Of a stretch of 64,000 nt of DNA, positions 28,348 to 36,437 are shown one piece after another. Position numbers and translations under genes: made by a program. Under the pieces are notes generated by a model that had not been told where the DNA came from, searched no databases, and saw nothing but the letters and a program-made list of their open reading frames with translations. Source of the DNA: Pseudomonadota bacterium (GTDB lineage Bacteria > Pseudomonadota > Gammaproteobacteria > Burkholderiales > Burkholderiaceae_C); the NCBI GenBank assembly GCA_029779845.1, contig JAKOZT010000092.1:107115-171114 (forward strand), read 5' to 3'. Within the stretch, counting starts at the first letter, position 1, and each line of letters begins with the position of its first letter.

Positions 28348-28924
28348 CGCTCAGCGCATGGGCGATGGTGCCGAGATCGACGTACTCCAGCTCGCTGCCG
28401 ATCGGCACGCCGCGCGCCAGCCGAGTCACCTTCAGGCCGCGCGCGCGCAAGGCCTCGCCGATCACGTGCGCGGTGGCCTCGCCCTCGGCGGTGAAGTTGG
28501 TCGCGACGATCACCTCCTCGGTGGCGCCATCGCCAGCGCGCTGCAGCAGCTCGGCCACGCCGATGTCGCGCGCGCCCAGGCCGTCGAGCGGGCTGATGCG
28601 GCCCATCAGCACGAAGTACAGGCCGCGGTAGCTGCCGCTGCGCTCCAGCGCCGCCTGGTCGGCCGGTGTCTCGACCACGCACAGCAGCCGCGCGTCGCGC
28701 TGCGGGTCGCGGCAGATGTCGCACACCGGCGCTTCGGTGAAGGTGTGGCAGCGCTCGCAGTGGCGCACGTTGGCGCAGGCCGCCTGCAAGGCGTGCGAGA
28801 GGCGCTGCGCGCCCTCGCGGTCGTGCTGCAGCAGGTGGAAGGCCAGCCGCTGCGCCGACTTCACGCCGATGCCCGGCAGGCGGCGCAGCGCGTCGATCAG
28901 CGCGTCGAGGGAGGAGCCGGCCAC
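28337..28924 (-). CDS. recR: recombination mediator protein RecR
   Basis: With RecF and RecO it loads RecA onto SSB-coated gaps. 195 residues. An N-terminal helix-hairpin-helix ([20 protein letters not shown]), a four-cysteine zinc finger (CERCHTF and CDICRD near 56-72), a Toprim domain ([28 protein letters not shown]), and a C-terminal Walker B-like segment are in the expected order. It is part of dnaX-ybaB-recR, a widely conserved cluster. Confidence 0.97.
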   Translation of the reverse strand: MAGSSLDALIDALRRLPGIGVKSAQRLAFHLLQHDREGAQRLSHALQAACANVRHCERCHTFTEAPVCDICRDPQRDARLLCVVETPADQAALERSGSYRGLYFVLMGRISPLDGLGARDIGVAELLQRAGDGATEEVIVATNFTAEGEATAHVIGEALRARGLKVTRLARGVPIGSELEYVDLGTIAHALSDRR

Positions 28925-28934
28925 GCCTGCGCGG

Positions 28935-29261
28935 TCAGAACGGGAACTTCATGCCCGGCGGCAGCGGCAGCCCGGCGGTCAGCTTGCCCATCTTCGCCTG
29001 GCTGACTTCCTCGGCGCGGCGCACCGCATCGTTGAAGGCGGCGGCCACCAGGTCCTCGAGCATGTCCTTGTCGTCGGCGAGCAGGCTGGGGTCGATGGCG
29101 ACGCGCTTGACGTCGTGCTTGCAGGTCATCGTCACCTTCACGAGCCCGGCGCCCGACTGGCCCTCGACCTCGACCAGCGCCAGCTCGTCCTGCGCCTTCT
29201 TCAGGTTGTCCTGCATCGCCTGCGCCTGCTTCATCAGGCCGGCCAGCTGGTTCTTCATCAT
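28935..29261 (-). CDS. ybaB: YbaB/EbfC family nucleoid-associated protein
   Basis: 108 residues with the YbaB pattern [26 protein letters not shown] at the helical N-terminus and a beta-sheet core ([27 protein letters not shown]). It binds DNA as a dimer. It lies between dnaX (21 bp upstream) and recR (10 bp downstream). Two adjacent ATG codons at 29261 and 29258 are possible starts. GGAG lies a few bases before them. Confidence 0.95.
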   Translation of the reverse strand: MMKNQLAGLMKQAQAMQDNLKKAQDELALVEVEGQSGAGLVKVTMTCKHDVKRVAIDPSLLADDKDMLEDLVAAAFNDAVRRAEEVSQAKMGKLTAGLPLPPGMKFPF

Positions 29262-29282
29262 CGTGAATGCTCCTTCGAAATC

Positions 29283-31070
29283 TCAATGCGGCTTGACCGA
29301 GCCGGGCACGATGCGCGCGGTCTTGTACTGGGCCATCAGCGCCTTGACGAGCGGGTCGTCGGCGATGATCTGCTCGGCCTCGGCCTGGGCGCGCGCGCGC
29401 GCGGCGGCGTCGCGGCGCGCGGGGGAATCCTCGGGCGTGCCGGGCTCGACCTGCAGTGGCACGGCGCGGCCCAGCGTTTGCTCGACGGCGGCGCGCAGCT
29501 TGTCGACGTTGGCCGCGCTGCGCAGCGTCTCGCGGTCGACGCGCAGCGTGATGCGCGCGTCGTCGAAGGCGATGCATTCGGACTGCATCGCCAGCTCGCG
29601 CACCAGCGCGCTGATCGCGCCGGCTTCGACGAGGCGCTTGACCAGCGCGGCCCAGCGGTCGCCGAGCGGCGTGGTGACGAGGGTCGGTGCCGCGCTGCGC
29701 GGGCGCGGCTCGGCGGCTTCGAGGGCCACGGCGGCGACGGGCGCAGCGGCCAGCTCGGCGAAATCAGCCTCGTCGGGCGCGTCGACCCAGGGCGGCGGCT
29801 CGGGCGAGCGCGCCACCACGGCGGGGCGTGTCGCCGCGGGTGCCGGCGCAGTCCGCGCCACCGGCGGCGCCGGCACGCGCAGCGCGGGCGCCGCAGCCAC
29901 GGCGGCCGGCTGGGCTGGTGGGGCCGACGTGGGCGCCGGCCGCGGCGCCGCACGCTCCGCACCGCCCGCGCCCGCCGGCTTGAAGGCCAGCATGCGCAGC
30001 AGCACCATCACGAGGCCGCTGTATTCGTCGGGCGCCAGCGCCAGCTCGGCGCGGCCGTGCACGACGATGCTGTAGAGCAGCTGGGTCTCGTCGGGCGCCA
30101 GCGCGCCAGCGAGGCGCTCGATCAATGCGGCGTCGGGATCGTCCGCATCCAGCGCGCCCGGCACCGCCTGCTGCACCGCCATCTGCTGCAAGAGCGCGGC
30201 CATCTCCTCGAGCGTGCCGGCGGCGGCCAGCCCCAGCGCGCGCAACTGCTCGACCGCGCCGATCAGCGCCTTGCCGTCGCCGGCCGCCAGCGCCTCGACC
30301 AGCCGCACCGCGTGGCCGCGATCGACCGCGCCGAGCATCTGGCGCACGCCGGCTTCGGCGAGCGCTCCGGCGCCGAAGGCGATCGCCTGGTCGGTCAGCG
30401 AGAGCGCATCGCGCATCGAGCCGCGTGCGGCGCGCGCGAGCAGCCGCAGCGCGCCGGGTTCGGCGTCGATGCCTTCCTGCGCCAGCACCGCGGCGAGGTG
30501 CTCCTGCACCGTCTGCGGCGCCATCGGCCGCAGGTTGAACTGCAGGCAGCGCGACAGCACCGTCGGCGGCACCTTCTGCGGGTCGGTGGTGGCCAGCACG
30601 AATTTCAGGTACTCGGGCGGCTCCTCCAGCGTCTTGAGCATCGCGTTGAACGCGGTGGTCGAGAGCATGTGCACTTCGTCGATCATGTAGACCTTGAAGC
30701 GGCCGAGCACCGGCTTGTAGACGGCTTGGTCGAGCAGCTGCGAGATCTCCTCGACGCCGCGGTTGCTGGCCGCATCCAGCTCGACGTAGTCGACGAAGCG
30801 GCCGGCGTCGATGTCGCGGCAGGCGTCGCACACGCCGCAGGGCTGCGCGGTGATGCCGCCCTGCCCGTCCGCGCCGGTGCAGTTGAGCGACTTGGCGAGG
30901 ATGCGCGAGACGGTGGTCTTGCCCACGCCGCGCGTGCCGGTGAAGAGATAGGCGTGGTGCAGCCTCTGCTGCGTCAGCGCATTGGCCAGCGCCTGCACGA
31001 CGTGCTCCTGCCCGACCATCGCGTCGAAGCTGCGCGGGCGGTACTTGCGGGCGAGCACGAGGTAACTCAT
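29283..31070 (-). CDS. dnaX: DNA polymerase III subunit tau/gamma
   Basis: Clamp-loader ATPase subunit. 595 residues. Walker A GTRGVGKTT near residue 45, the zinc-binding cysteines in SLNCTG and CGVCDAC, DEVHML in Walker B and the SRC sensor (VLSRCLQFN) are present. A Pro/Ala-rich linker spans roughly 365-450 and a tau-specific C-terminal domain follows. No slippery A-run is visible, so a short gamma by frameshifting seems unlikely. A TAGAAT hexamer lies seven bases before the ATG, without a Shine-Dalgarno sequence. Confidence 0.97.
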   Translation of the reverse strand: MSYLVLARKYRPRSFDAMVGQEHVVQALANALTQQRLHHAYLFTGTRGVGKTTVSRILAKSLNCTGADGQGGITAQPCGVCDACRDIDAGRFVDYVELDAASNRGVEEISQLLDQAVYKPVLGRFKVYMIDEVHMLSTTAFNAMLKTLEEPPEYLKFVLATTDPQKVPPTVLSRCLQFNLRPMAPQTVQEHLAAVLAQEGIDAEPGALRLLARAARGSMRDALSLTDQAIAFGAGALAEAGVRQMLGAVDRGHAVRLVEALAAGDGKALIGAVEQLRALGLAAAGTLEEMAALLQQMAVQQAVPGALDADDPDAALIERLAGALAPDETQLLYSIVVHGRAELALAPDEYSGLVMVLLRMLAFKPAGAGGAERAAPRPAPTSAPPAQPAAVAAAPALRVPAPPVARTAPAPAATRPAVVARSPEPPPWVDAPDEADFAELAAAPVAAVALEAAEPRPRSAAPTLVTTPLGDRWAALVKRLVEAGAISALVRELAMQSECIAFDDARITLRVDRETLRSAANVDKLRAAVEQTLGRAVPLQVEPGTPEDSPARRDAAARARAQAEAEQIIADDPLVKALMAQYKTARIVPGSVKPH

Positions 31071-31077
31071 GCGCTCG

Positions 31078-31105
31078 ATTCTACGGGCCGCCCCTGGCCG
31101 ATAAT
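31078..31105. promoter_or_regulatory. divergent -10 elements of dnaX and the AIR synthase-like gene
   Basis: TAGAAT on the minus strand (31083-31078) ends seven bases before the dna[10 protein letters not shown] on the plus strand (31100-31105) ends eight bases before the ATG at 31114. Both predict leaderless mRNAs from one 43-bp spacer, so the two promoters must share upstream DNA. Confidence 0.45.
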
Positions 31106-31113
31106 CGCGCCCC

Positions 31114-32226
31114 ATGACCGACACCACCAGCACGCTCAGCTACGAACAGGCCGGCGTCAACTACGAGCTGATCGACCCGCTGAAGGTGGCCGCGCAGCGC
31201 GCCGCCGCCGCCACCGCGGTCAATCTCGCCGCGCACGGCTTCGCCGAAGTGCCGGCCTCGCGCGGCGAATCGGCCTACGTGCTCGACGTCGGACCGTTCT
31301 ACCTGGCCAGCATCGTCGAGTGCCTGGGCTCGAAGGCGCTGGTGGCCGACGAGATGAAGGCGCTCACCGGGCGCAGCTATTACGACGCGATCGCGCAGGA
31401 CACCCTCGCGATGGCGATCAACGACCTGATCACCGTCGGCGCGACGCCGCTGGTGGTGCAGGCCTACTGGGCCGCGGGCGGCAGCGACTGGTTCGGCGAC
31501 GCGCAGCGCGCGCAGGCGCTGGTGGCCGGCTGGAAGCAAGCCTGCGACACCTGCGGCGTGGCCTGGGGCGGCGGCGAGACGCCGGCGCTGGCCGGCATCG
31601 TCGAGGCCGGGCGCATCGACCTCGCGGCCAGCTGCACCGGTCTCGTCAACCCGAAGACGCGGCTGTCGCTGGGCGACAAGCTCGGTGCGGGCGACGCGAT
31701 CGTGCTGCTGGCTTCCAGCGGCATCCACGCCAACGGGCTGAGCCTGGCGCGCAAGCTGGTCGAGCGGCTACCGCAGGGTTATTTGACCGAAGTGGCGACT
31801 GGGCTGAGCTACGGCGAGGCGCTGCTCGCGCCGACCACGCTGTATTCGCCGGTGACCGAAGCCCTGGCGAAGGCCGGCATCGTGCCGCACTACTGCGCCA
31901 ACATCACCGGCCACGGCTGGCGCAAACTGCTGCGCCACCCGGCCGCGTTCACCTACCGCATCCACGGCGTGCCGCCGGTGCCGCCGGTGCTGAAGTTCAT
32001 CCAGCAGCATGCCAGGCAGGACGACGCCGAGGCCTACGGCACGCTCAACATGGGCGCCGGCTTCGCGCTGTTCGTCGCGGCGGACGAGGCGCAGCGCTGC
32101 GTAGCGATCGCGCGCTCGCAGGGCGTGGCGGCGATCGTCGCCGGCCGCGTCGAGGCCGGGCCGAAGCGGCTGATCGTCGAGCCGCTGGGCATCGAATGGG
32201 GCGACGACGCGCTGCAGCTGCGCTGA
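31114..32226 (+). CDS. AIR synthase (PurM)-related protein, divergent
   Basis: 370 residues. The start TLSYEQAGVNYELIDPLK and the stretch MAINDLITVGATPLVVQAYWA, then WGGGETPAL, are clearly PurM-like, and the C-terminal half (SSGIHANGLSLARKL, NITGHGWRKLLR) also fits. However, the DGVGTK segment of true AIR synthases is replaced by VLDVGPFYLASIVECLGSK, and it is longer than usual PurM (about 350). It may be an ATP-grasp-independent PurM/SelD/HypE-superfamily paralogue rather than the purine enzyme. No purine gene is next to it; ffs follows. Confidence 0.8.
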   Translation: MTDTTSTLSYEQAGVNYELIDPLKVAAQRAAAATAVNLAAHGFAEVPASRGESAYVLDVGPFYLASIVECLGSKALVADEMKALTGRSYYDAIAQDTLAMAINDLITVGATPLVVQAYWAAGGSDWFGDAQRAQALVAGWKQACDTCGVAWGGGETPALAGIVEAGRIDLAASCTGLVNPKTRLSLGDKLGAGDAIVLLASSGIHANGLSLARKLVERLPQGYLTEVATGLSYGEALLAPTTLYSPVTEALAKAGIVPHYCANITGHGWRKLLRHPAAFTYRIHGVPPVPPVLKFIQQHARQDDAEAYGTLNMGAGFALFVAADEAQRCVAIARSQGVAAIVAGRVEAGPKRLIVEPLGIEWGDDALQLR

Positions 32227-32244
32227 GGGTCTTCACCCCTCGCC

Positions 32245-32250
32245 TACAAT
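32245..32250 (+). promoter_or_regulatory. TACAAT -10 element of ffs
   Basis: TACAAT ends about six bases before the first paired base of the 4.5S RNA, as expected for a -10 hexamer. No good -35 is seen in the 3' end of the preceding gene. Confidence 0.6.
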
Positions 32251-32256
32251 GCGCCT

Positions 32257-32353
32257 CGACGGGCCTCCCCGCATGGGAGCGCGCCCAACCGGGTCAGGTG
32301 GGGAACCAAGCAGCCCTAAGCGTTGCGACCAGTGCCGGGGGTAAGGCTCGTCA
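32257..32353 (+). ncRNA. ffs: bacterial small signal recognition particle RNA (4.5S)
   Basis: The conserved helix 8 is recognisable: GGGTCAGGTGGGGAACCAAG followed by CAGCCCTAAG, with the GGAA tetraloop and asymmetric loop that bind Ffh. The ends close the hairpin: GACGGGCC at 32258-32265 pairs with GGCTCGTC at 32345-32352, one G-U pair included. A length near 97 nt is normal for the short form without an Alu domain. A location near dnaX is common in betaproteobacteria. Confidence 0.92.
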
Positions 32354-32366
32354 CCTTTCTCCTTCC

Positions 32367-32408
32367 GAAGCCAGCATCCACGGAACAACCAGCATTCGTG
32401 CTGGCTTC
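32367..32408 (+). terminator. competing hairpins after ffs
   Basis: GAAGCCAGCA (32367-32376) is the exact complement of TGCTGGCTTC (32399-32408). Within it, CCAGCA (32389-32394), a TTCG tetraloop and TGCTGG (32399-32404) form a second hairpin that uses the same 3' arm. No T-run follows. They may define the 3' end of the ffs transcript or be a remnant of a repeat. Confidence 0.45.
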
Positions 32409-33164
32409 GTAGCGGTACGAACGGAACCTCCAGGGCGGCCCGGTGCCCGTCTCACAGCCTGCACGATCTGGCGCGGAGAGTCATCCGCAACCGTAGCCGG
32501 CCCGCATCTATCGAAAGGGCACGCACGTTCCTCGGGCACAGCCCCAAGCTCTTGTGCATAGTCATCGGCGCAGAAGGAATCCCACCAGTGCCATGCCGCC
32601 GAGAAGCACGAGCACCACGGCGCCATAGGGGTTGTCGTTGAGGGCTAGCACGGTGGCGGGGATAGCGCCTGCTGCGCCGATGAGAGCTTTGCTCACTTTG
32701 AACCTCGATGAGCCCATGAGGGGCGTCGTGGACAACAAGCCTACCGCATCGACCTCTTAATTTGCCCAATGTGACTGGTCGCGATATCACTGGCGGCGCC
32801 TCCGGAAAGAGGGTTACCTATTGCGCCACCACGCCTAAGCTCAAGCGAAGAGCCACCCTGCTCAAGTGCCTGGGAGAGCGGCAGTATCTGCATCGTGTTG
32901 GCGATGGTCTCGATGATGTATTGGTCCCGCCTACGCTCGCCTTCAGCGATTCATAAACGCCCCAACCAATTCTTGACGTTCTCGCTAGCGCGTCGTCCAT
33001 CCAATACACGACCCGACTCGGCAATCGGGTTGATCTGGCTCTGAAACACCCTGCTACAGTGACTCTTCGTGTGCCACAACGTGTCACTGACATTCAAGAA
33101 CTCTCCACTATTGGCTTCTTGGGAATAGTGAACCCGGCTGCCATCTGCTCTCCACGAGGTCGAT
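32409..33164. other. gene-poor, compositionally atypical gap
   Basis: About 750 bp without a convincing conserved gene. By eye it is less GC-rich than the flanks, with more A/T at third positions, and frames here do not look like the Arg/Ala-rich shadows seen elsewhere. It holds a possible 51-residue membrane ORF and a reading frame interrupted by one stop, both on the minus strand, described separately. No terminal repeats or integrase are visible. Confidence 0.6.
32562..32717 (-). CDS. possible 51-residue membrane micro-protein
   Basis: ATG at 32717 and TGA at 32562-32564. The product has a short basic start (MGSSRFKVSK), a first hydrophobic segment (ALIGAAGAIPATVLAL), a short turn NDNPYG, and a second segment (AVVLVLLGGMALVGFLL) ending in RR. 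This hairpin-like two-segment plan and the positive ends fit a small inner-membrane protein. A GTG at codon 8 is an alternative start. No homologue is recognised, no strong ribosome-binding site is seen, and chance is not excluded. Confidence 0.35.
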   Translation of the reverse strand: MGSSRFKVSKALIGAAGAIPATVLALNDNPYGAVVLVLLGGMALVGFLLRR

Positions 33165-33175
33165 ATGAGCCAGGA
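32741..33175 (-). pseudogene. possible remnant gene: one frame broken by a single TGA
   Basis: Reading the minus strand, one frame is open for 74 residues with no ATG (33175 to 32954), reaches TGA at 32951-32953, and continues open for 69 more residues to TAG at 32741. Both parts have balanced composition, for example SHCSRVFQSQINPIAESG and RRDQYIIETIANTMQILPL, unlike the biased shadow frames in this genome. The 5' end runs into the next gene on the other strand. It looks like the 3' remnant of a truncated gene, but no family is recognised. Confidence 0.3.
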
Positions 33176-33455
33176 TTACGGAAGCGAATCGCCGCGCGCG
33201 CATGCCCACACCGAGCACCAGCCGCCGGCCCGTTACCTCGTCGTGATCGGCGCCGGCGGCAGCACCGTGGCGCGGCTGTTCCTCGAATCGCGCCGGCAGG
33301 TCGCCGAGTTCGATGCCGGCACCGAGGAAGTGGTGCAGATGACCGCCGGCCTGGTGCCCGCCAAGGGCGCAACGGGCGCTGAATGGGACCGTGCGCTCAA
33401 GGGCCACAGCGCCGCCGAACGCCGCGCGGCCGAGGTCTACACGCTGGAAGTCTGA
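33165..33455 (+). CDS. hypothetical protein
   Basis: 96 residues, no known domain. The centre ARYLVVIGAGGSTVARLFLESRRQVAEFDAGTEEVV reads as beta-alpha-beta, and the C-terminal part (AEWDRALKGHSAAERRAAEVYTLEV) is helical. High-GC codon use like the core genome argues that it is a real gene, unlike the gap before it. AGGT lies a few bases before the ATG. The XRE regulator converges on it five bases downstream. Confidence 0.65.
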   Translation: MSQDYGSESPRAHAHTEHQPPARYLVVIGAGGSTVARLFLESRRQVAEFDAGTEEVVQMTAGLVPAKGATGAEWDRALKGHSAAERRAAEVYTLEV

Positions 33456-33460
33456 CCGGT

Positions 33461-33886
33461 TCAGCTCGCGGCGATCGGGCGCTCGAACAGCGCGACCATG
33501 TCCTCCGTGGCCTTGCCCCAGCTGCTCAGCACGTCGGGGGTCAGTATCTGCACCAGGCGCCAGCCGTGCGCGCCCTCCTCGTTGAGGATCTTCTCGATGT
33601 TCGGCAACGGCGTCTTGGCGAGCCCCGACATGAAGCCTCTCTTGACGGTGATGTTCAGGGTCTTGTACTCGTGCTTGACCATCGCGGGCGGTTCCTTGCT
33701 TTCGAGCGCCCGGATGTCGATCTCGAAGACGGAAGCCAGGGCCTTCTTCGATTGCAGCGAAGCCGAGGCCTCGTTCTCGATTCGCTGAATCGTTCGCAGG
33801 TTCAGGCCGGAAGCGGTGGCGAGTTCTTCCTGCGACCACGACTTGGCGTTCCTGAGCCGAAGGACCAGAGCAGCGTTGATCTTCAT
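33461..33886 (-). CDS. XRE family regulator with C-terminal DUF4177 domain
   Basis: 141 residues from the ATG at 33886; an in-frame GTG at 33952 would add 22. Residues 6-60 form a Cro/C1-type HTH (SWSQEELATASGLNLRTIQRIE). The C-terminal part (HEYKTLNITVK, IEKILNEEGAHGWRLVQIL, ALFERPI) matches DUF4177, a small domain of unknown function usually found alone. GC content is lower than in neighbours. Co-location with the atypical gap suggests transfer. Targets are unknown. Confidence 0.82.
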   Translation of the reverse strand: MKINAALVLRLRNAKSWSQEELATASGLNLRTIQRIENEASASLQSKKALASVFEIDIRALESKEPPAMVKHEYKTLNITVKRGFMSGLAKTPLPNIEKILNEEGAHGWRLVQILTPDVLSSWGKATEDMVALFERPIAAS

Positions 33887-34022
33887 GTATCGAGCATCCG
33901 GGGGCACCACGGTTGGGGAGGCAGCGCCAGCATGCTCAGCCGTGCCGGACACTGCGACGAAAGCAGGACGACAGTAGCACGACAGTCGGGCGCAAGCGCC
34001 CCGCCATCGCCTCTTCGCCGGC

Positions 34023-36437
34023 CTAACCGGCCTGCCGGAACGCCATCACCGCCTGGTTGCGCAGCGTGCGCAGCAGCGACAGTTCCTTCTCGCCCATCGT
34101 GATGCCGCCCGGCTGCGCCTTGTCGGCGTAGATCAGCGCGAAGGGCGCGCCCTTGAGCATCAGCGGCAGCAGCAGGAAGGCCGGCGCGCGCACGCCGCTG
34201 CGGTACCAGGCCGGCAGCCTGGCCTCGATGCTGGCGGCAGTGGCGTCGCTGATCAGCGTGTCGGCACCCTTGGCGCAGACCAGCGCGAACAGGTCGGCGC
34301 CGCCGCGCAGCGGCACCTTGAACTGCGCCGCGACGCCTTCGGCGCCCTCGCCCAGGCCGAAGCGCCCGGTGAGCGTCTCGGTCTTCGCGTCGCGCAGGCA
34401 GAACACGATGCGGCGAAAGCCCAGCGCCCGGAACATGGTCTCGAGGATCATGCGCAGCACCTCGTTGAGCTTGAAGCTCTCGACCATCGAGTTGGTGATG
34501 TCGGCGATGCCCGCGGCCAGTACCTCGGCGGCGTCGACCTGGGGGGCCTCGAGCTGCGTCTTCTCGAAGGCTGTCACGGTGGCCTGCAAGGCGTGCGGCG
34601 CGAGCGTGTCGGCTTCGGCCGCGTTCTTGGCCGCAGCCTGATCCGGCTCGATCACCACCGTGGACATCAGCCGCCGCGCCGGCGAGCGCGGCGCCACCTT
34701 CACGCCCATCGCCTCGGCCGCTTGCGCGAGCCGGTGGCGCGCCTGTTCGGTGGCGGCCTGGATCTCGCGCACGCTCAGCCCCAGCGCCCGCGCATGGCGC
34801 TCGGCCACGCTCGCCAGCCGCGCGCTCGGGTCGCCCTCGCTGCGCAGCAGCGTGTCGGTGATCTCGTTGGCGGCCAACGTCAGCCAGCGCAGCCGCTCGG
34901 GGGTCTTGTCGGGCACGCGCACGGGCGGCTCGCCGTCGGGGCTGCGCATGCAGCGTTGCAGGTTGTCGGGCAGGCCCCAGCTCTTTGCGATGCCCAGGCC
35001 CAGGTCCTCGAAGCTCAGGCCGAGCACGCCGATCGAGGCGGCCGTCTCGGCCTGCACCACGGCGGCCAGCGAGGCCGCATCGCGCACGCTGGCGGCCACC
35101 GCGCTGCGGATCTGGCGCGCCTCCTCGGGGAAGTAGTACTCGGTGAGCAGGCGGCCGAGGTTCTGGAACATCGCGGCTATGAAGGCCTCCTCGCCGTCGC
35201 GCGCCACGCGGCACAGCTCGCCGGCCAGCGAGCCGGCCATCAGCGCGCGCAGGAACTCCTCCTTCAGCTGGTTGGCGTGGCCCTTGTCGTGCATGTGCTC
35301 CAGCAGCACCAGGCTGAGCGCCATGTTGCGGATGCCGGCGAAGCCCACCAGCGCGACCGCGCGCGACACGGTGCTGATGCTGCCGCCGCCGGCATGCGTG
35401 AAGTGCGCGCTGTTGACCAGGCGCAGCAGCTTGTTGGTCAGCGCCACGTCCTTGAGGATCTCGGCAGACAGGCTGGCCAGGCTCTCGTGCTCGGACGCGG
35501 CGATGCGCTGGATGCGCCCCACCGAATCCGACAGCGCCGGGAAGTCGCTCTTGTGGCGCATGCGGCGCAGCAGGAAGTCGAGCGTGCCGCTGTTGGCGGC
35601 CGCGGCGCTGTCGCGTGCCTCGCCGCTGCGCGGCGTCATCCACTGGCGCAGCGCGTCGGCGAAGGCGGCGGCATCCGCGAAGCGCTGCGCCGCATCGCGG
35701 GCGATCGCGCGGCGCAGCAGCGCGCGCAGCGGGTCGTCCACCGTCGACGGCAGCTCGGCCGGCAGCGCCAGGTCTTCTTCGGCGATGCGGCGCATCGCGG
35801 CATAGGGGTCGCGCTCGCGCACCAGCGGCGCGCCGGTGAGCATCTCGATCAGCACCAGGCCGGCGGCGAACACGTCCATCGCCGGCGCGGGCGGCGCGCC
35901 GCGCGTCGCCTCGGGCGACATGTAGTGCGGCGTGCCGACCACCAGGCCATCGTTGGCGGCGCCGGGACGTGCGGCGATGCCGAAGTCCATCACGCGCGCG
36001 CGGCCGCTGCCGTCGACCAGCACGTTCGAGGGCTTGAGATCGCGGTGCACCACGCCGGCCGCATGCGCGGCCTGCAAGGCATCGAGCACGCCCAGCATCA
36101 GCGCCAGCGCCTCGTCCGGCGGCAGCGCGCCGCGTGCGCGCAGGTGCTCGGCCAGCGTGCGGCCGGGTACGAACTCGAACACGAGATAGGGCCGGCCGTC
36201 CTGCACGTCGGCCTCGAACACCGGCACGATGGACGGATGCGTCAGCCGGCTGACGCTGCGCGCTTCCTGCAGCCAGTGGCTGATGTGCTGCGGGTCGACA
36301 TCGGCGCCGGCGCTGATGACCTTGACCGCCACCTCTCGTTCGAGGCGCGGGTCGAAACCGAGCCAGACGGTGGCCTGCGCGCCCTTGCCGAGAATGCGCT
36401 TCAGCTCGAAGCGCCCCAGGCGCTGCACGGCGCTCAT
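34023..36437 (-). CDS. serine/threonine protein kinase with HDOD and GAF domains
   Basis: 804 residues. The Hanks-type kinase is complete: Gly-loop GKGAQATV (17-24), Lys39 in VAVK, Glu58, HRDLKPSN from 131, DFG 151-153 and SPE 173-175. An HDOD domain follows around residues 305-500 (SVGRIQRIA, LTNKLLRLVNSAHF, AAMFQNLGRLL), and a GAF-like domain forms the last 170 residues (LNEVLRMILETMFRALGFRRIVFCLRD). HDOD is a signalling domain related to HD phosphohydrolases without the metal site. It is the second gene of an operon behind a pseudokinase-HDOD protein, with an ATGA overlap. Input and targets are unknown. Confidence 0.9.
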   Translation of the reverse strand: MSAVQRLGRFELKRILGKGAQATVWLGFDPRLEREVAVKVISAGADVDPQHISHWLQEARSVSRLTHPSIVPVFEADVQDGRPYLVFEFVPGRTLAEHLRARGALPPDEALALMLGVLDALQAAHAAGVVHRDLKPSNVLVDGSGRARVMDFGIAARPGAANDGLVVGTPHYMSPEATRGAPPAPAMDVFAAGLVLIEMLTGAPLVRERDPYAAMRRIAEEDLALPAELPSTVDDPLRALLRRAIARDAAQRFADAAAFADALRQWMTPRSGEARDSAAAANSGTLDFLLRRMRHKSDFPALSDSVGRIQRIAASEHESLASLSAEILKDVALTNKLLRLVNSAHFTHAGGGSISTVSRAVALVGFAGIRNMALSLVLLEHMHDKGHANQLKEEFLRALMAGSLAGELCRVARDGEEAFIAAMFQNLGRLLTEYYFPEEARQIRSAVAASVRDAASLAAVVQAETAASIGVLGLSFEDLGLGIAKSWGLPDNLQRCMRSPDGEPPVRVPDKTPERLRWLTLAANEITDTLLRSEGDPSARLASVAERHARALGLSVREIQAATEQARHRLAQAAEAMGVKVAPRSPARRLMSTVVIEPDQAAAKNAAEADTLAPHALQATVTAFEKTQLEAPQVDAAEVLAAGIADITNSMVESFKLNEVLRMILETMFRALGFRRIVFCLRDAKTETLTGRFGLGEGAEGVAAQFKVPLRGGADLFALVCAKGADTLISDATAASIEARLPAWYRSGVRAPAFLLLPLMLKGAPFALIYADKAQPGGITMGEKELSLLRTLRNQAVMAFRQAG

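Noticed and set aside
28322..28357. Three-copy CTCAGCGC motif near recR as a regulatory array
   Set aside because: It coincides with the recR stop codon, lies between convergent gene ends, and is better explained as a slippage duplication.
29283..31070. Programmed frameshift in dnaX to make gamma
   Set aside because: No A-rich slippery heptamer or suitable hairpin is visible around the domain III/IV boundary in this GC-rich gene.
32452..32790. A 112-codon minus-strand ORF overlapping the possible micro-protein
   Set aside because: Arg/Ser-rich composition without any domain; the alternative frame gives a more credible two-helix product.
32762..32956. A 64-codon plus-strand ORF in the atypical gap
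   Set aside because: It is antisense to a more protein-like minus-strand frame, has no ribosome-binding site and no recognisable domain.
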